From the NCBI RefSeq assembly GCF_002846365.1, contig NZ_PJMW01000001.1, positions 1,240,001-1,304,000 of the forward strand: DNA of 64,000 nt, read 5' to 3'. Under the pieces are notes generated by a model, which was not told where the DNA came from, did no database searches, and saw nothing but the letters and a program-made list of their open reading frames with translations. A program made the translations under genes and the position numbers. This stretch comes from Nocardia fluminea. Its GTDB lineage: Bacteria > Actinomycetota > Actinomycetes > Mycobacteriales > Mycobacteriaceae. Below are positions 54,948 through 63,999 of the stretch, piece by piece; the stretch's first letter is position 1, and each line of letters begins with the position of its first letter.

Positions 54948-54965
54948 TCGGCAATATCCTGCCGA
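54948..54965. promoter_or_regulatory. hipBA operator 3
   Basis: TCGGCAATATCCTGCCGA, identical to operator 1 over 18 bp, ends two bases before the GGAGG ribosome binding site of hipB. A protein bound here would also shield translation initiation DNA or block elongation. Confidence 0.8.
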
Positions 54966-54979
54966 TCGGAGGTGTGTTC

Positions 54980-55180
54980 ATGGACGTACTGAAAGGCATC
55001 GGCGGAAAAATTCGGGCGGAGCGACGCCGCCACCACTTGACCCAGGAGGAGCTCGCCGAAGTTGCGGCTACATCCACGCGCACGGTTCGCGATATCGAAC
55101 ACGGCCGGGGATCACCCAGCATCGGAACGGTCACAGCAGTGGCTGGTGCGCTAGGGCTGACGCTGACGGTGGCGCCGTGA
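54980..55180 (+). CDS. hipB: HipB-type antitoxin, XRE-family repressor
   Basis: The 66-residue helix-turn-helix protein is the antitoxin and autorepressor of a HipBA module. The XRE fold is seen in IRAERRRHHLTQEELAEVAATST, with recognition helix TRTVRDIEHGRGSPS. The ATG at 54980 follows GGAGG at seven bases; the upstream GTG at 54974 would lie too close to it. Its stop overlaps the hipA start by 4 bp. Three operators with ATCGGCA arms lie within the upstream 150 bp. Confidence 0.9.
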   Translation: MDVLKGIGGKIRAERRRHHLTQEELAEVAATSTRTVRDIEHGRGSPSIGTVTAVAGALGLTLTVAP

Positions 55181-56370
55181 CAGATTTCGGGGCGTTGCGC
55201 AGGGTCAACAGCGCGGACGTCTACAAAGCCGGCCGGTTGGCTGCCTCGCTCAGCAGAACCGTCGATGGTGGTACCGAATTTCGTTATGTGCCGGAGTATT
55301 CCGGCGATCCCATCGCTTCGACATTGCCCCTCGGCAGCGAGCCGGTGATCGGCGCAGCGGGGTCTGTCCCGCCGTTCTTCGCGGGCCTACTGCCGGAGGG
55401 GCACCGTTTGACGGTGCTTCGGCGAGCCGTGAAGACAAGTGCCGACGACGAACTCAGTCTGCTCCTCGCGGTCGGTGCCGACACACCGGGTGATGTCCAG
55501 GTGTTCCCCGCCGGCGCGGACCCCGTTGACGTTCGCTCGCTCATCAACTGCATGTCACCCGATGAGCTCGAATTCGACCGCCTGGTCGATGATGTCGATC
55601 AACAGGCGATTCCGGGTATCCAGAACAAGGCGAGCGCGTCGATGATCAGTACGCCGATCGCAGCCGGCTTCGGCCGATTCATCCTGAAGCTGTCGCAATC
55701 GGAATACCCGCATCTGATCGAGAACGAAGCCGTGCACCTGGCCGCTGCCCGAGCACTGAAGCTGCCGGTCGCTGCTTCGGACCTCGTACACGACAAATCC
55801 GGCCGGCCGGGTTTGCTCGTCCGCCGCTTCGACCGCGTCCACGACGGGGATACGTGGCGTCGTTTGGCGTTCGAAGATGCCACGCAACTGCTCGGATTGC
55901 CGCCATCGGCGAAATACAACGTCGACGCGGTTCAGATCGTCGCGGCGATCGCCGACCTTGTGCGCGCCCCACTGATCGCCGCGCGAAATCTCTACTTGCA
56001 GTTCCTGTTCGCATGGTTGACCGGCAACGGCGATCTGCACGGAAAGAACGTGGCCGTACTGCAGGACAGCCAGGGGCGCTGGGATGTCGCACCCCTCTAC
56101 GACATCCCGTGCACCTTGATCTACGACGACGACTCGATGGCCCTGCCCATCGCTGGACGAACCAAGGGACTTCGGGCAAGACACTGGGCTGAATTCGCCG
56201 CGGAAATAGGCCTGCCGCCCAAAGCCGCGAACTCGGCGCAACAACGCGCGCTCCGCGCAGCGGCGGCCGTCGATCTCGACCGACTTCCGTTCACCGGTTC
56301 ACCATTGAACATGACCCGACGCGAGTTACGCGTGCGCCGCGGAGAGTTGGCGCAGGCGCTCGACTCGTAA
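55177..56370 (+). CDS. hipA: HipA-type toxin kinase
   Basis: The 397-residue HipA-like Ser/Thr kinase has the N-terminal FAGLLPEG motif (68-75), an LVRRFDR strand (213-219), the catalytic HxDxHxxN-like GNGDLHGKN with D286 and N291, and the metal-binding DxD-type YDI at D309. A Ser-containing loop (SASMIS) at 153-158 corresponds to the region that HipA autophosphorylates. The family phosphorylates glutamyl-tRNA synthetase or other targets and causes growth arrest. Length and motifs suggest an intact toxin. It starts at GTG 55177, overlapping hipB by 4 bp, and ends before nadC with a small hairpin between. Confidence 0.92.
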   Translation: MTDFGALRRVNSADVYKAGRLAASLSRTVDGGTEFRYVPEYSGDPIASTLPLGSEPVIGAAGSVPPFFAGLLPEGHRLTVLRRAVKTSADDELSLLLAVGADTPGDVQVFPAGADPVDVRSLINCMSPDELEFDRLVDDVDQQAIPGIQNKASASMISTPIAAGFGRFILKLSQSEYPHLIENEAVHLAAARALKLPVAASDLVHDKSGRPGLLVRRFDRVHDGDTWRRLAFEDATQLLGLPPSAKYNVDAVQIVAAIADLVRAPLIAARNLYLQFLFAWLTGNGDLHGKNVAVLQDSQGRWDVAPLYDIPCTLIYDDDSMALPIAGRTKGLRARHWAEFAAEIGLPPKAANSAQQRALRAAAAVDLDRLPFTGSPLNMTRRELRVRRGELAQALDS

Positions 56371-56382
56371 CAGTCCCCGGTA

Positions 56383-56402
56383 CGCCGCCTGTGCGGGCGG
56401 CG
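56383..56402. terminator. Hairpin between hipA and nadC
   Basis: CGCCGCC (56383-56389) and GGCGGCG (56396-56402) form a 7-bp stem with a 6-base loop in the 38-bp gap of the two convergent genes. It could serve both directions. Confidence 0.5.
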
Positions 56403-56408
56403 ACCTCC

Positions 56409-57269
56409 TCACATGTCCAGGCCGAGGTCGAGGACGCGGACCGAGTGGGTGAGGGCGCCGATGGCCAGGTAGTCGACGCCGGTGCCCGCGTATTCGGCGG
56501 CTTGGTCGAGCGAGAGGCCGCCGGAGGACTCGAGTTTCGTGGCCGGTGCGGCGGCGTCGCGGCGCTGGACGGCGGCCTGGGTCTGCCAGAGCGGGAAGTT
56601 GTCCAGCAGGACCAGTTCGACGTTCTCGGCGAGGACAGCGTCGAGTTGTTCGAGGCTGTCCACCTCCACCTCGCAGGCGATGTCCGGTGCCAGTGCGCGG
56701 ACGGCGCGCAGGGCGTTGACGACCGAACCGGCGGCCACCACGTGGTTGTCCTTGATCAGGGCGGCGTCGCCGAGGCCCATGCGGTGGTTGACGCCGCCGC
56801 CGACGCGGACCGCGTACTTCTGCACGGCGCGCAGACCGGGCAGCGTCTTGCGGCTGTCGCGGATCTCGCATCCGGTGCCGTCGACCGCGTCGACCCAGGC
56901 GGCGGTGGCGGTGGCGATACCGGAGAGGTGGCAGACCAGGTTGAGCATGGTTCGCTCGGCGGTGAGCAGGCCGCGGGTGGGGGCGACGATGCTCAGCACC
57001 GACGTGCCCGGTTCCACTCGGGTGCCGTCGGCGACCCGTGCGGTGATCTCGTAGGTGCCCGCACCGAGTACCTCGTCGAGCACGAGCAGCCCGACGTCCA
57101 GGCCGGCCACGGTGCCGTGCTGGCGCGAGACGATCGAGGCTTTGCTCACCGCGTCTTCGGCGACGGTGGCGATCGTGGTGACGTCGGGCCCGTAACGCAG
57201 GTCCTCGTCGAGGGCGTTGCGGATCAACGTCAGCAGCTCGTCACGGTCCAGAGTGGCGTCCAGTGCCAT
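56409..57269 (-). CDS. nadC: Nicotinate-nucleotide pyrophosphorylase
   Basis: NadC (quinolinate phosphoribosyltransferase) makes nicotinate mononucleotide from quinolinate and PRPP. The 286-residue barrel has the signature RDSRKTLPGLRAVQKYAV, then GGGVNHRMGL and the EVEVDSLEQ strand. The start is the ATG at 57267-57269 with AGGAG upstream. It is the last gene of nadABC, 136 bp after nadB. The position matches Rv1596. Confidence 0.96.
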   Translation of the reverse strand: MALDATLDRDELLTLIRNALDEDLRYGPDVTTIATVAEDAVSKASIVSRQHGTVAGLDVGLLVLDEVLGAGTYEITARVADGTRVEPGTSVLSIVAPTRGLLTAERTMLNLVCHLSGIATATAAWVDAVDGTGCEIRDSRKTLPGLRAVQKYAVRVGGGVNHRMGLGDAALIKDNHVVAAGSVVNALRAVRALAPDIACEVEVDSLEQLDAVLAENVELVLLDNFPLWQTQAAVQRRDAAAPATKLESSGGLSLDQAAEYAGTGVDYLAIGALTHSVRVLDLGLDM

Positions 57270-57405
57270 CACCGCACTCCTTGTTCTCCGGCGCACAGCG
57301 CGCCTGGGTCGATACGGCGGAGCGGGTCACCACTCCACTGATATTGCCTGTCCAACTGCGGCTTTCGGATACCACCCGAACGTTCTCGGCGGGGAAAGTC
57401 GCTGA

Positions 57406-59010
57406 TCATCGCACGCCGAGAGGCACCGCACCGCACTCGGTAGGCGCGACGGACAGTTCCAGCGTGCCTTCCGGCAGCAGCCGGATCGCCGTGCTGTGCC
57501 GCTGATCCTCGACCGCGCCCGGCGACTCCGAACGCGTGTGACACCCCCGGCTCTCGGTACGCGCCGCCGCCGCGACGAGCAGCGCACGCGCGGTCAACGT
57601 CAGCGACGCGTCCTCGATACGCCGCAGGTGCTGAGCCGGTGAATCGGCCACCGAGTCGAGCAACGACACCGTCGACACCGCCCCGTCGATCCGTTCGCGC
57701 GCCCGCGCGAGCCCGTCGCCGTCCCGCACAACGGAAGCATGCGCGGTCATCGCCTGCTGCACCACCGAACGCTCGGCGAATTCCACTGTCCACGAGTCGA
57801 TCTCCTCGACCCGAGCGCGGACCCCGACCCGCTCGGTCGCCGCCGCGCCGGCCCGCTCCCCCACCACGAGCCCTTCGAGCAAGCTGTTGGAGGCCAACCG
57901 GTTGGCGCCGTGCAGTCCGGTTCTGGCGACCTCGCCCGCCGCGTAGAGCCCGGCGACATCGGTCCGTCCGTGCGTGTCGGTGAGCACTCCACCGCACTGA
58001 TAGTGCGCGGCGGGCGCGACCGGAATCAGTTGCGCCACCGGGTCGATCCCCGCCGCCAGGCACGAGGCGGTGATCGTCGGGAACCGCTGGGCGAACCCTT
58101 CGACGGCGCGGGCGTCGAGGAAGACATGGTCGGAGCCGAGCGCCCGCATCCGCTCGGCGATCGCCCGCGACACCACATCACGGGGCGCCAGGTCACCACG
58201 CGGGTGTCCGGCGGTCACCGAGTTCCCTTGGGAATCAACGAGTATCGCGCCTTCGCCACGCACCGCCTCGCTGATCAGCGGTCGCCTGCCGACCCCGCCG
58301 GGCGTGTACAGCACGGTCGGATGGAACTGCACGAATTCGAGATCGGCCACCGCGGCGCCGGCCCACAACGCCAGCGCCACACCGTCGCCGGTCGCTCCTG
58401 GCGGATTCGTACTCAGTGCGTAGAGCTGTCCCAGACCGCCCGTCGCCAGCAGCACAGCGGGCGTGTGCACGACGCCGAACCCGTTGTCCGACACCGCGAT
58501 CACACCCTGTACGCCCTCGGTACCGGTCACCACGCGCAGCGCCGCGGCACCGAAGAGCACCGGCAACCCCGCCGCGTTGAGCGCGCGTTGCACCTCGGCG
58601 CCGGTCGCGTCCCCACCGGCGTGGATGATGCGTCGCGTGCTGTGCCCGCCCTCGCGGGTGCGCGAGATCTGCCCGTCGCGACCGAGGTCGAACACAGCGC
58701 CGAGGTCGGTCAGCGCGGCGACCGCGGCCTGCCCACCCTCGACGATCGAGCGCACCGCGTCGACCTCGCACAACCCGGCACCGGCCTCGACCGTGTCGCG
58801 CACGTGCGAGTCGACCGAATCACCGAGCGGTGCGACGACCGCGATACCGCCCTGCGCGTACTGGGTCGAGGTGTCGGTCGGACCGCCCTTGCTGAGGATG
58901 AGCACCCGCAGCCCACGCAGCGAGGCCGTGCGCGCCGCCGTGAGCCCGGCGACGCCACCGCCGATGACGACCAGGTCGACCTCGGCTTCCCAGGAAACAG
59001 GAACCGTCAT
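57406..59010 (-). CDS. nadB: L-aspartate oxidase
   Basis: NadB oxidises L-aspartate to iminoaspartate with FAD, the first step of de novo NAD synthesis. The 534-residue flavoprotein has the dinucleotide loop VVIGGGVAGLTAA, the HSTRRIIHAGGDATG active-site region and FHPTVLY. The start is placed at the ATG at 59008-59010; a GTG at 59052 overlapping the nadA stop is an alternative that would add 14 residues and couple the genes. It lies between nadA and nadC. Confidence 0.95.
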   Translation of the reverse strand: MTVPVSWEAEVDLVVIGGGVAGLTAARTASLRGLRVLILSKGGPTDTSTQYAQGGIAVVAPLGDSVDSHVRDTVEAGAGLCEVDAVRSIVEGGQAAVAALTDLGAVFDLGRDGQISRTREGGHSTRRIIHAGGDATGAEVQRALNAAGLPVLFGAAALRVVTGTEGVQGVIAVSDNGFGVVHTPAVLLATGGLGQLYALSTNPPGATGDGVALALWAGAAVADLEFVQFHPTVLYTPGGVGRRPLISEAVRGEGAILVDSQGNSVTAGHPRGDLAPRDVVSRAIAERMRALGSDHVFLDARAVEGFAQRFPTITASCLAAGIDPVAQLIPVAPAAHYQCGGVLTDTHGRTDVAGLYAAGEVARTGLHGANRLASNSLLEGLVVGERAGAAATERVGVRARVEEIDSWTVEFAERSVVQQAMTAHASVVRDGDGLARARERIDGAVSTVSLLDSVADSPAQHLRRIEDASLTLTARALLVAAAARTESRGCHTRSESPGAVEDQRHSTAIRLLPEGTLELSVAPTECGAVPLGVR

Positions 59011-59041
59011 GGTCGTTACCGACTCGGTCGTACTGTGCCGG

Positions 59042-60079
59042 TCACTCGCCACCGCCGGAGTTGCCGATGGCGATCATCCGCTGCACCGAGGCGCGGCCTG
59101 CTTCGGCCATCGCCAGGTCGACGTGCACCTCGTCGGCGCCTTCGACCAGGCAGCGCAGCAGCGCGGCGGGGGTGATCATCTTCATGTACTTGCAGGACGC
59201 GCGATCGTTGACGGCCTGGAAGTCGATCCCGGGCGCCGCCTTGCGCAGCTGGTGCAGCATGCCGATCTCGGTTGCCACCAGCACCTGGTTGGAGCGCGAC
59301 GCCTTCGCCGCGTCGATCATCCCGCCGGTCGACAGGATGTGCACCCGCTCGGCCGGGAACGCGCCCTCACCGGCCAGGTACAGCGCCGAGGTGGCGCAAC
59401 CGCACTCCGGGTGCACGAACAGTTCGGCATCGGGGTGCGTGCGGGCCTGCTCGGTGAGCTCGTCGCCGTTGATGCCGGCGTGTACGTGGCACTCGCCCGC
59501 CCAGATGTGCATGTTCTCGCGCCCGGTCTCGCGCTTGACGTGCGCGCCGAGGAACTGGTCCGGCAGGAACAGCACTTCGCGGTCGGGGTCGATCGAGTCG
59601 ACCACGTCGACGGCGTTGGAGGAGGTGCAGCAGATGTCGGTGAGTGCCTTCACCTCGGCGGTGGTGTTCACATACGACACCACCATGGCGTCGGGGTGCT
59701 CGGCCTTCCAGGCGCGCAGCTCGTCGGCGGAGATCGAGTCGGCCAGCGAGCAGCCCGCGCGCTGGTCCGGGATGAGTACGGTCTTGGCCGGGCTGAGGAT
59801 CTTGGCCGTCTCCGCCATGAAGTGCACACCGCAGAACACGATGGTGCCCTCTTCGGCCTCGGCCGCGATGCGCGACAGGGCCAGCGAGTCGCCGACGTGG
59901 TCGGCCACGTCCTGGATCTCGGGCAGCTGGTAGTTGTGCGCGAGGATGGTCGCATTGCGTTCGCGCGCCAGGCGGCGCACCTCCTGCGCCCATTCCGGCG
60001 TCGCCTCGACACCCGCGTAGCCGGTGGGTCCGTCGAAGACCGAATCCATCAGCGTCCGCTGTGCAGTCGTCGTCGCCAT
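59042..60079 (-). CDS. nadA: Quinolinate synthase
   Basis: NadA condenses iminoaspartate and dihydroxyacetone phosphate to quinolinate. The 345-residue protein has the three iron-sulfur ligands of the actinobacterial type, seen in [19 protein letters not shown] and the SCKYM segment near the end, plus the [21 protein letters not shown] start. The ATG at 60079 has GAAGGGAG upstream. It is the first gene of nadABC and is divergent from nrtR, with a palindromic operator between them. Confidence 0.96.
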   Translation of the reverse strand: MATTTAQRTLMDSVFDGPTGYAGVEATPEWAQEVRRLARERNATILAHNYQLPEIQDVADHVGDSLALSRIAAEAEEGTIVFCGVHFMAETAKILSPAKTVLIPDQRAGCSLADSISADELRAWKAEHPDAMVVSYVNTTAEVKALTDICCTSSNAVDVVDSIDPDREVLFLPDQFLGAHVKRETGRENMHIWAGECHVHAGINGDELTEQARTHPDAELFVHPECGCATSALYLAGEGAFPAERVHILSTGGMIDAAKASRSNQVLVATEIGMLHQLRKAAPGIDFQAVNDRASCKYMKMITPAALLRCLVEGADEVHVDLAMAEAGRASVQRMIAIGNSGGGE

Positions 60080-60134
60080 GGTGGCTCCCTTCATCGTGCG
60101 AGCGGCTCCATCGCCGCGATTCGCACCAAACCAG

Positions 60135-60157
60135 GTTTTCGACTTACAATCGAAAAC
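60135..60157. promoter_or_regulatory. NrtR operator and overlapping leaderless nrtR promoter
   Basis: GTTTTCGA (60135-60142), seven bases, and TCGAAAAC (60150-60157) form a perfect 8-bp-arm palindrome of 23 bp. It fits the type of site bound by NrtR regulators in front of nadABC in mycobacteria. TACAAT at 60145-60150 inside it is a good -10 for nrtR, with transcription beginning at or near the GTG at 60158. Confidence 0.75.
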
Positions 60158-60874
60158 GTGCCCCATAGTAACACCATCCACGAATCGCTCACCGCGGTGT
60201 TCCAGGTTCGCCGCTTCCCCTTGAGCGTTTCCGCAGGTAGAGGCGCCAAGCACCCGGAGTTGGCGGTTCTGCTGTGGGAACGGGCGCTCGATCCACAGAA
60301 AGGCACGTGGTCGCTACCCGGTGGCCGCCTGCGCGACGACGAGGACCTCGACACCTCCGCCCGGCGCCAGCTCGCCGAGAAGGTCGACGTGCGCGATCTC
60401 CACCATCTCGAGCAGGTGTCGGTGTTCAGCCATCCCGATCGCGTCCCCGCCCCGCGCCGCATCGCCTCGGCCTACCTCGGCCTGGTCCCCCTCACCACCG
60501 AACCCGAACTCCCGTCCGACACCACCTGGCACCCGGTCTCGAACCTGCCCGACATGTCCTTCGACCATCGCACCGTCGTGGATCACGCCCGCACCCGCCT
60601 GGCCGCCAAACTCTCCTACACCAATATCGCCTACGCGCTGGCGCCCGACACCTTCACCATGTCCACGCTGCGCGAAATCTATTGCGCCGCACTCGGGTAC
60701 GATGTGGACACCACCAACCTCCAACGAGTTCTCACCCGCCGCAAGGTGATCACTCCCACCGGCGCCACCGCCCCGTCCGGCCGGGCAGGCGGGCGCCCCG
60801 CGGCGCTCTACCGCTTCACCGACTCCGGCTTGCGGGTAACCGACGAGTTCGCCGCTCTCCGTCCCCCCGGGTGA
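60158..60874 (+). CDS. nrtR: NrtR-type NAD biosynthesis regulator (Nudix-like domain)
   Basis: The 238-residue protein has an N-terminal Nudix-like domain with a degenerate Nudix box (G-R-L-R-D-D-E, then RQLAEK where REUxEE is expected), so ADP-ribose binding rather than hydrolysis is likely. The C-terminal half (about 150-238) is a winged-helix DNA-binding part with [14 protein letters not shown]. The family senses ADP-ribose or NAD-related ligands and represses nad genes. It stands divergent from nadABC, as Rv1593c does. The start GTG is immediately after the operator, so the transcript is probably leaderless. Confidence 0.9.
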   Translation: MPHSNTIHESLTAVFQVRRFPLSVSAGRGAKHPELAVLLWERALDPQKGTWSLPGGRLRDDEDLDTSARRQLAEKVDVRDLHHLEQVSVFSHPDRVPAPRRIASAYLGLVPLTTEPELPSDTTWHPVSNLPDMSFDHRTVVDHARTRLAAKLSYTNIAYALAPDTFTMSTLREIYCAALGYDVDTTNLQRVLTRRKVITPTGATAPSGRAGGRPAALYRFTDSGLRVTDEFAALRPPG

Positions 60875-60933
60875 CCGTGCACACCGCACTCACGAGTGCG
60901 AAAGTTGTCGGTGGGCGGTGCCACACTGCGGAC

Positions 60934-61434
60934 ATGGACGACGACGCGACGGGCGAGAAGCAGACCATCTCCTACGACGACCCGGATGCTCCCTGGAACA
61001 AGGAGTTCTCCGAGGAGGAGATGGCGGGCTGGAACGACGGGGTCATCACGGAGTTCCGCGAGAACCAGGGTCGGGTCGGGGGCGACTACGCGGGCGCCAC
61101 GCTGCTGTTGCTGACGACGACGGGCGCCAAAAGCGGTAAACCGCACGTCGTTCCGCTCGGCGCGCTGTATCGAGGCGACGTGATGTACGTGAGCTCGTTC
61201 ATCGAGGATCGGTACCCGGCCTGGTACCACAATGCCAAAGCCGACCCCCGGGTCACGATCGAGCTGGGTGGCGAGAAGTTCGCGGCGACGGCCGACGTGC
61301 TCACCGGCGAGCGGTACGACGAGTTCGCGGCCTGGGCGCTGGCGGAGAACCCCCTGCTGGCCGAGTACCAGGCCAAGGTCGACAAGCCGCTACCGCTGGT
61401 GGTGCTGACCCGGACAGCGCCGCACCAGCCCTGA
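60934..61434 (+). CDS. Deazaflavin (F420)-dependent nitroreductase-family protein (Ddn-like)
   Basis: The 166-residue split-beta-barrel protein belongs to the deazaflavin-dependent reductase family (Ddn type). Recognisable segments are GATLLLLTTTGAKSGKPHVVPL and AWYHNAKADPRVTIEL. These proteins reduce quinones, nitro compounds or other substrates with F420H2 and are specific to actinobacteria with F420. Neither the cofactor preference nor the substrate is proven by sequence alone. It follows nrtR after 60 bp on the same strand and may be co-transcribed with it. Confidence 0.88.
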   Translation: MDDDATGEKQTISYDDPDAPWNKEFSEEEMAGWNDGVITEFRENQGRVGGDYAGATLLLLTTTGAKSGKPHVVPLGALYRGDVMYVSSFIEDRYPAWYHNAKADPRVTIELGGEKFAATADVLTGERYDEFAAWALAENPLLAEYQAKVDKPLPLVVLTRTAPHQP

Positions 61435-61436
61435 GG

Positions 61437-61604
61437 TCAGCAATCGTGCCGGCGATCGCGATGCTTCGGCGATCGCCGATAGGCGCGCCCGCTGGGCACC
61501 GCGGTGGCCGCGGACGAGCTGCGCAGGGCGTGGCGGCGGCGCCAGGCGGCCAGATCGGGTCGCTCGGCGGGCGGCTCGGTCGATTGCGCGGCTGCGGTCT
61601 TCAT
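61437..61604 (-). CDS. Small Arg-rich protein of unknown function
   Basis: A 55-residue ORF is preceded by the strong ribosome binding site GGGGGAGG, nine bases before its ATG. The product is basic (PDLAAWRRRHALRS, then AYRRSPKHRDRRHD) with a final Cys and no signal peptide. I do not recognise it. It is convergent with the deazaflavin gene, only two bases from its end, and upstream of it lies the AI-2E gene's 3' side. Short length makes it easy to miss. Confidence 0.6.
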   Translation of the reverse strand: MKTAAAQSTEPPAERPDLAAWRRRHALRSSSAATAVPSGRAYRRSPKHRDRRHDC

Positions 61605-61701
61605 GGTCAAGGTCCTCCCCCGAAAATACGATGCCGCCAGGATAAGGAGCGGGTCCGCCCGGTTTCCACCGGTTTTCCGGAGAACCGATCCGCGGGGCCC
61701 G

Positions 61702-62841
61702 CTATTCCTTGTCCACCGCCACCTCGGCTGCGACCGGCTTGCCCGATTTCTCGGGCGAGGCGGGTTTCTGGTCCATCGGCGCGCCGATCAGCACATCCGC
61801 CCATCGCGTTGTCGGGTCGATGTCGAACAGCAGCGCCTTCACCAGCAGCGTCAGCGGAATCGCCAGCAGGGCACCGAGCGCACCGATCACCCACGCCCAG
61901 AACACCAATGACAGGAACGTGATGGTCACGCTGAGGCCGACGGCGTCACCGACGAACTTGGGCTGAATGATCGACTGGATCACGAAATTGATCACCGAAT
62001 AGACCACAATCACCCAGACCATCAGCACCGGCCCACTGTCGAGCAGGGCCAGCAGCGCGGGCGGGATGACGCCGATGACGAATCCGATGTTCGGGATGTA
62101 GTTGGTGATGAACGACAGCAGCGCCCACAGGATCGGCAGCGGCACTCCCATCAACCACAGTGCCCCGCCATCGATCACGGCCACGATGGCGCCGAACACC
62201 GTGGACACGATGAGGTACTTGCGCGTCCCGGCCACGAAACTGCCCAGCGCCTGTGCGATCGCGGGCCGCTCGCGTGCCACGATCGACAGCCTGCGCTCCA
62301 TCGTCATGCCGTCGACGGCCATGAACAGCAGCAGCGCGACCACGAAGAACAGATTCGAGAAGACGCCGAGCACGCCGCCGACCAGCTCTTCGATGACACT
62401 CACGGCCTTACCCGTGTCGATACCGCTGAGCGCCTTGTGGATCTGATCGGAGCTCACCCCGAGACTCGCCAGCCAGTCGCGCCCGTGGTCGAGCAATCCG
62501 TTGAGCTTGTCGGCGTATTCGGGTAGCAGTGAGGCCAGCTGCACCGCCGACAGTGCCAGTGCCCCACCGATGCCGAACAGGATCGCGATCACCGCCACCA
62601 GCGCAGCGGCCATACCGAGCCAAGCGGGCCAGCCCTTGCGCCGGGCCCAGCCCTGGATCGGTTGCACCGCGATGGTCAGCATGAGCGCGAGGAAGACCGG
62701 TCCGACGATGCCGGAGAACGCCTTCAACCCCCCGATGGTGATCACGCCCGCCGCGAGCGACAGAAGCACGATCAAACCGCGTGGTATCGACCATTCGACG
62801 GGCGGGGCCGGGGCTGCGGTGTCGGTGCTCGGCTCGGACAT
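61702..62841 (-). CDS. AI-2E family transporter
   Basis: The 379-residue membrane protein has about eight helices and the AI-2E family core (FGIGGALALSAVQLASLLPEYADKL, FITNYIPNIGFVIGVIPPALLAL and the IIQPKFVGDAVGLSVTITFLSL region). These proteins are possible exporters of small molecules; the original AI-2 assignment does not hold for all, and the substrate here is unknown. The ATG at 62841 is internal to a longer frame that lacks support. The C-terminus is Lys/Glu-rich. It is followed on the same strand by the 55-residue ORF. Confidence 0.9.
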   Translation of the reverse strand: MSEPSTDTAAPAPPVEWSIPRGLIVLLSLAAGVITIGGLKAFSGIVGPVFLALMLTIAVQPIQGWARRKGWPAWLGMAAALVAVIAILFGIGGALALSAVQLASLLPEYADKLNGLLDHGRDWLASLGVSSDQIHKALSGIDTGKAVSVIEELVGGVLGVFSNLFFVVALLLFMAVDGMTMERRLSIVARERPAIAQALGSFVAGTRKYLIVSTVFGAIVAVIDGGALWLMGVPLPILWALLSFITNYIPNIGFVIGVIPPALLALLDSGPVLMVWVIVVYSVINFVIQSIIQPKFVGDAVGLSVTITFLSLVFWAWVIGALGALLAIPLTLLVKALLFDIDPTTRWADVLIGAPMDQKPASPEKSGKPVAAEVAVDKE

Positions 62842-62902
62842 GCGCCGAACGGTAACCACCGGACGAGTCCGCCACCTCCCCCGTTCCGGGTGAGATCCGT
62901 GA

Positions 62903-63436
62903 TCAGGCGGTCTTCATCTGCGGGCTCGGCGGCGGCGCCGCTGTGTGGCGGGTGATCCGCCCGAGCACCCAGAACCCCAGCTCGACCATCCAGAACACCA
63001 GCAGTGCCGTGGTGACCACCAGCACCGGGATCGCGAGAAAGACCACAGAGGGCACCGCGATCAGCAACCACCCGAGCACATCGACCGGCCGTGCCCCGCG
63101 AAGCCGGCTGCCCAGACGTACCGCCGCCCACATCATCCAGCGGCGCGGCACCGAGACCCCGGCCTCGTGCAGACTGCGCCGGAAGATCCCGTCGGCATCG
63201 GCGAAGCCGACTTCGCCTGTGCGGCGCAGATAGTCGTGCAGGATCGCGGCTCTGGTGTAGGCGCCGTAGCGGGGGATCAGCCACACCAGCGCGCGCGGCA
63301 CCGAGGCGAAGTCGGTGCGGAATCCGGCGGGCACCGTGAAGGTTTCGACCGCGCCCTGGTAGGTGAGCGGTTCGGTGAGCCGCCAGAATTTCGCGTCCAG
63401 TTCCTCGACGACCGGACCACCACCGATGAATCCCAC
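62903..63436 (-). CDS. DUF1353-domain protein
   Basis: The 177-residue protein has a DUF1353 domain (about 10-100) with the FRTDFASVPRALVWLIPRYG motif and AILHDYLRRTGEVG, which suggests a metal-dependent peptidase-like fold of phage origin. Two membrane helices follow (about 128-165). The GTG at 63434-63436 is preceded by AGAGGAAC. It is a single gene near the AI-2E transporter, and phage-like features such as nearby integrases are absent. Function is unknown. Confidence 0.82.
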   Translation of the reverse strand: MGFIGGGPVVEELDAKFWRLTEPLTYQGAVETFTVPAGFRTDFASVPRALVWLIPRYGAYTRAAILHDYLRRTGEVGFADADGIFRRSLHEAGVSVPRRWMMWAAVRLGSRLRGARPVDVLGWLLIAVPSVVFLAIPVLVVTTALLVFWMVELGFWVLGRITRHTAAPPPSPQMKTA

Positions 63437-63507
63437 GACCGTTCCTCTCGCACACCAGCCGGGCATCTACCTGCTGTTATACGAAAATGGTATCGCCAGA
63501 TGGGCGC

Positions 63508-63999
63508 TCAGCCGCGTGGTTGCGAACTCGGATCGAAATCGCCGCTCGGCCGATACTGTTCGGCACCGTAGGGCAGGCGGTAATCGCCGGTATCGGCGGG
63601 ACGCAGGTCTCCGAGCAGCCCGGCCGCGCCGGAATGGAGATCGACGGCCGGGTGCAGGGCGGCGAGGAACAACAACACGAGGGCGGCGAGGAACGGCTGG
63701 ATCAGCAGCGCGAGATCGGTCCCGACTTCCGCCGGGAGCGCGACGATCTGGCCGATCGCCGGGTCGTCGGGGCGCGGATGACGCACGCCCGCAACCCATT
63801 CCCCGATCCACATCATCAGCACGGCGCCCAGCCCCGAGGCGAACAGCATGCCGAGCACGAGCGCGGGCCCGCGCGTGGTCCGCACCCGCCATGCCCCGAC
63901 CGCGCTCAGCACCGCCACCACCGCACCGAAGCACAGGAACATCCCTACCGCGTCGAACAGGTGCAGGCTCTCGCCGGTGAGCACCGCGGCGCGGCCCGG
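63508..63999 (-). CDS. Membrane protein of unknown function (N-terminus may be outside the window)
   Basis: The frame is open from 63508 to the window edge, with a possible GTG start at 63984. At least 158 residues are visible, with three or four hydrophobic helices (LHLFDAVGMFLCFGAVVAVLSAVGAW, ALVLGMLFASGLGAVLMMW and LALLIQPFLAALVLLFLAAL). The C-terminal tail ends in a Pro/Asp/Ser-rich stretch. I do not recognise a family. The gene ends 71 bp before the start of the DUF1353 gene, on the same strand. Confidence 0.7.
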   Translation of the reverse strand, partial: PGRAAVLTGESLHLFDAVGMFLCFGAVVAVLSAVGAWRVRTTRGPALVLGMLFASGLGAVLMMWIGEWVAGVRHPRPDDPAIGQIVALPAEVGTDLALLIQPFLAALVLLFLAALHPAVDLHSGAAGLLGDLRPADTGDYRLPYGAEQYRPSGDFDPSSQPRG

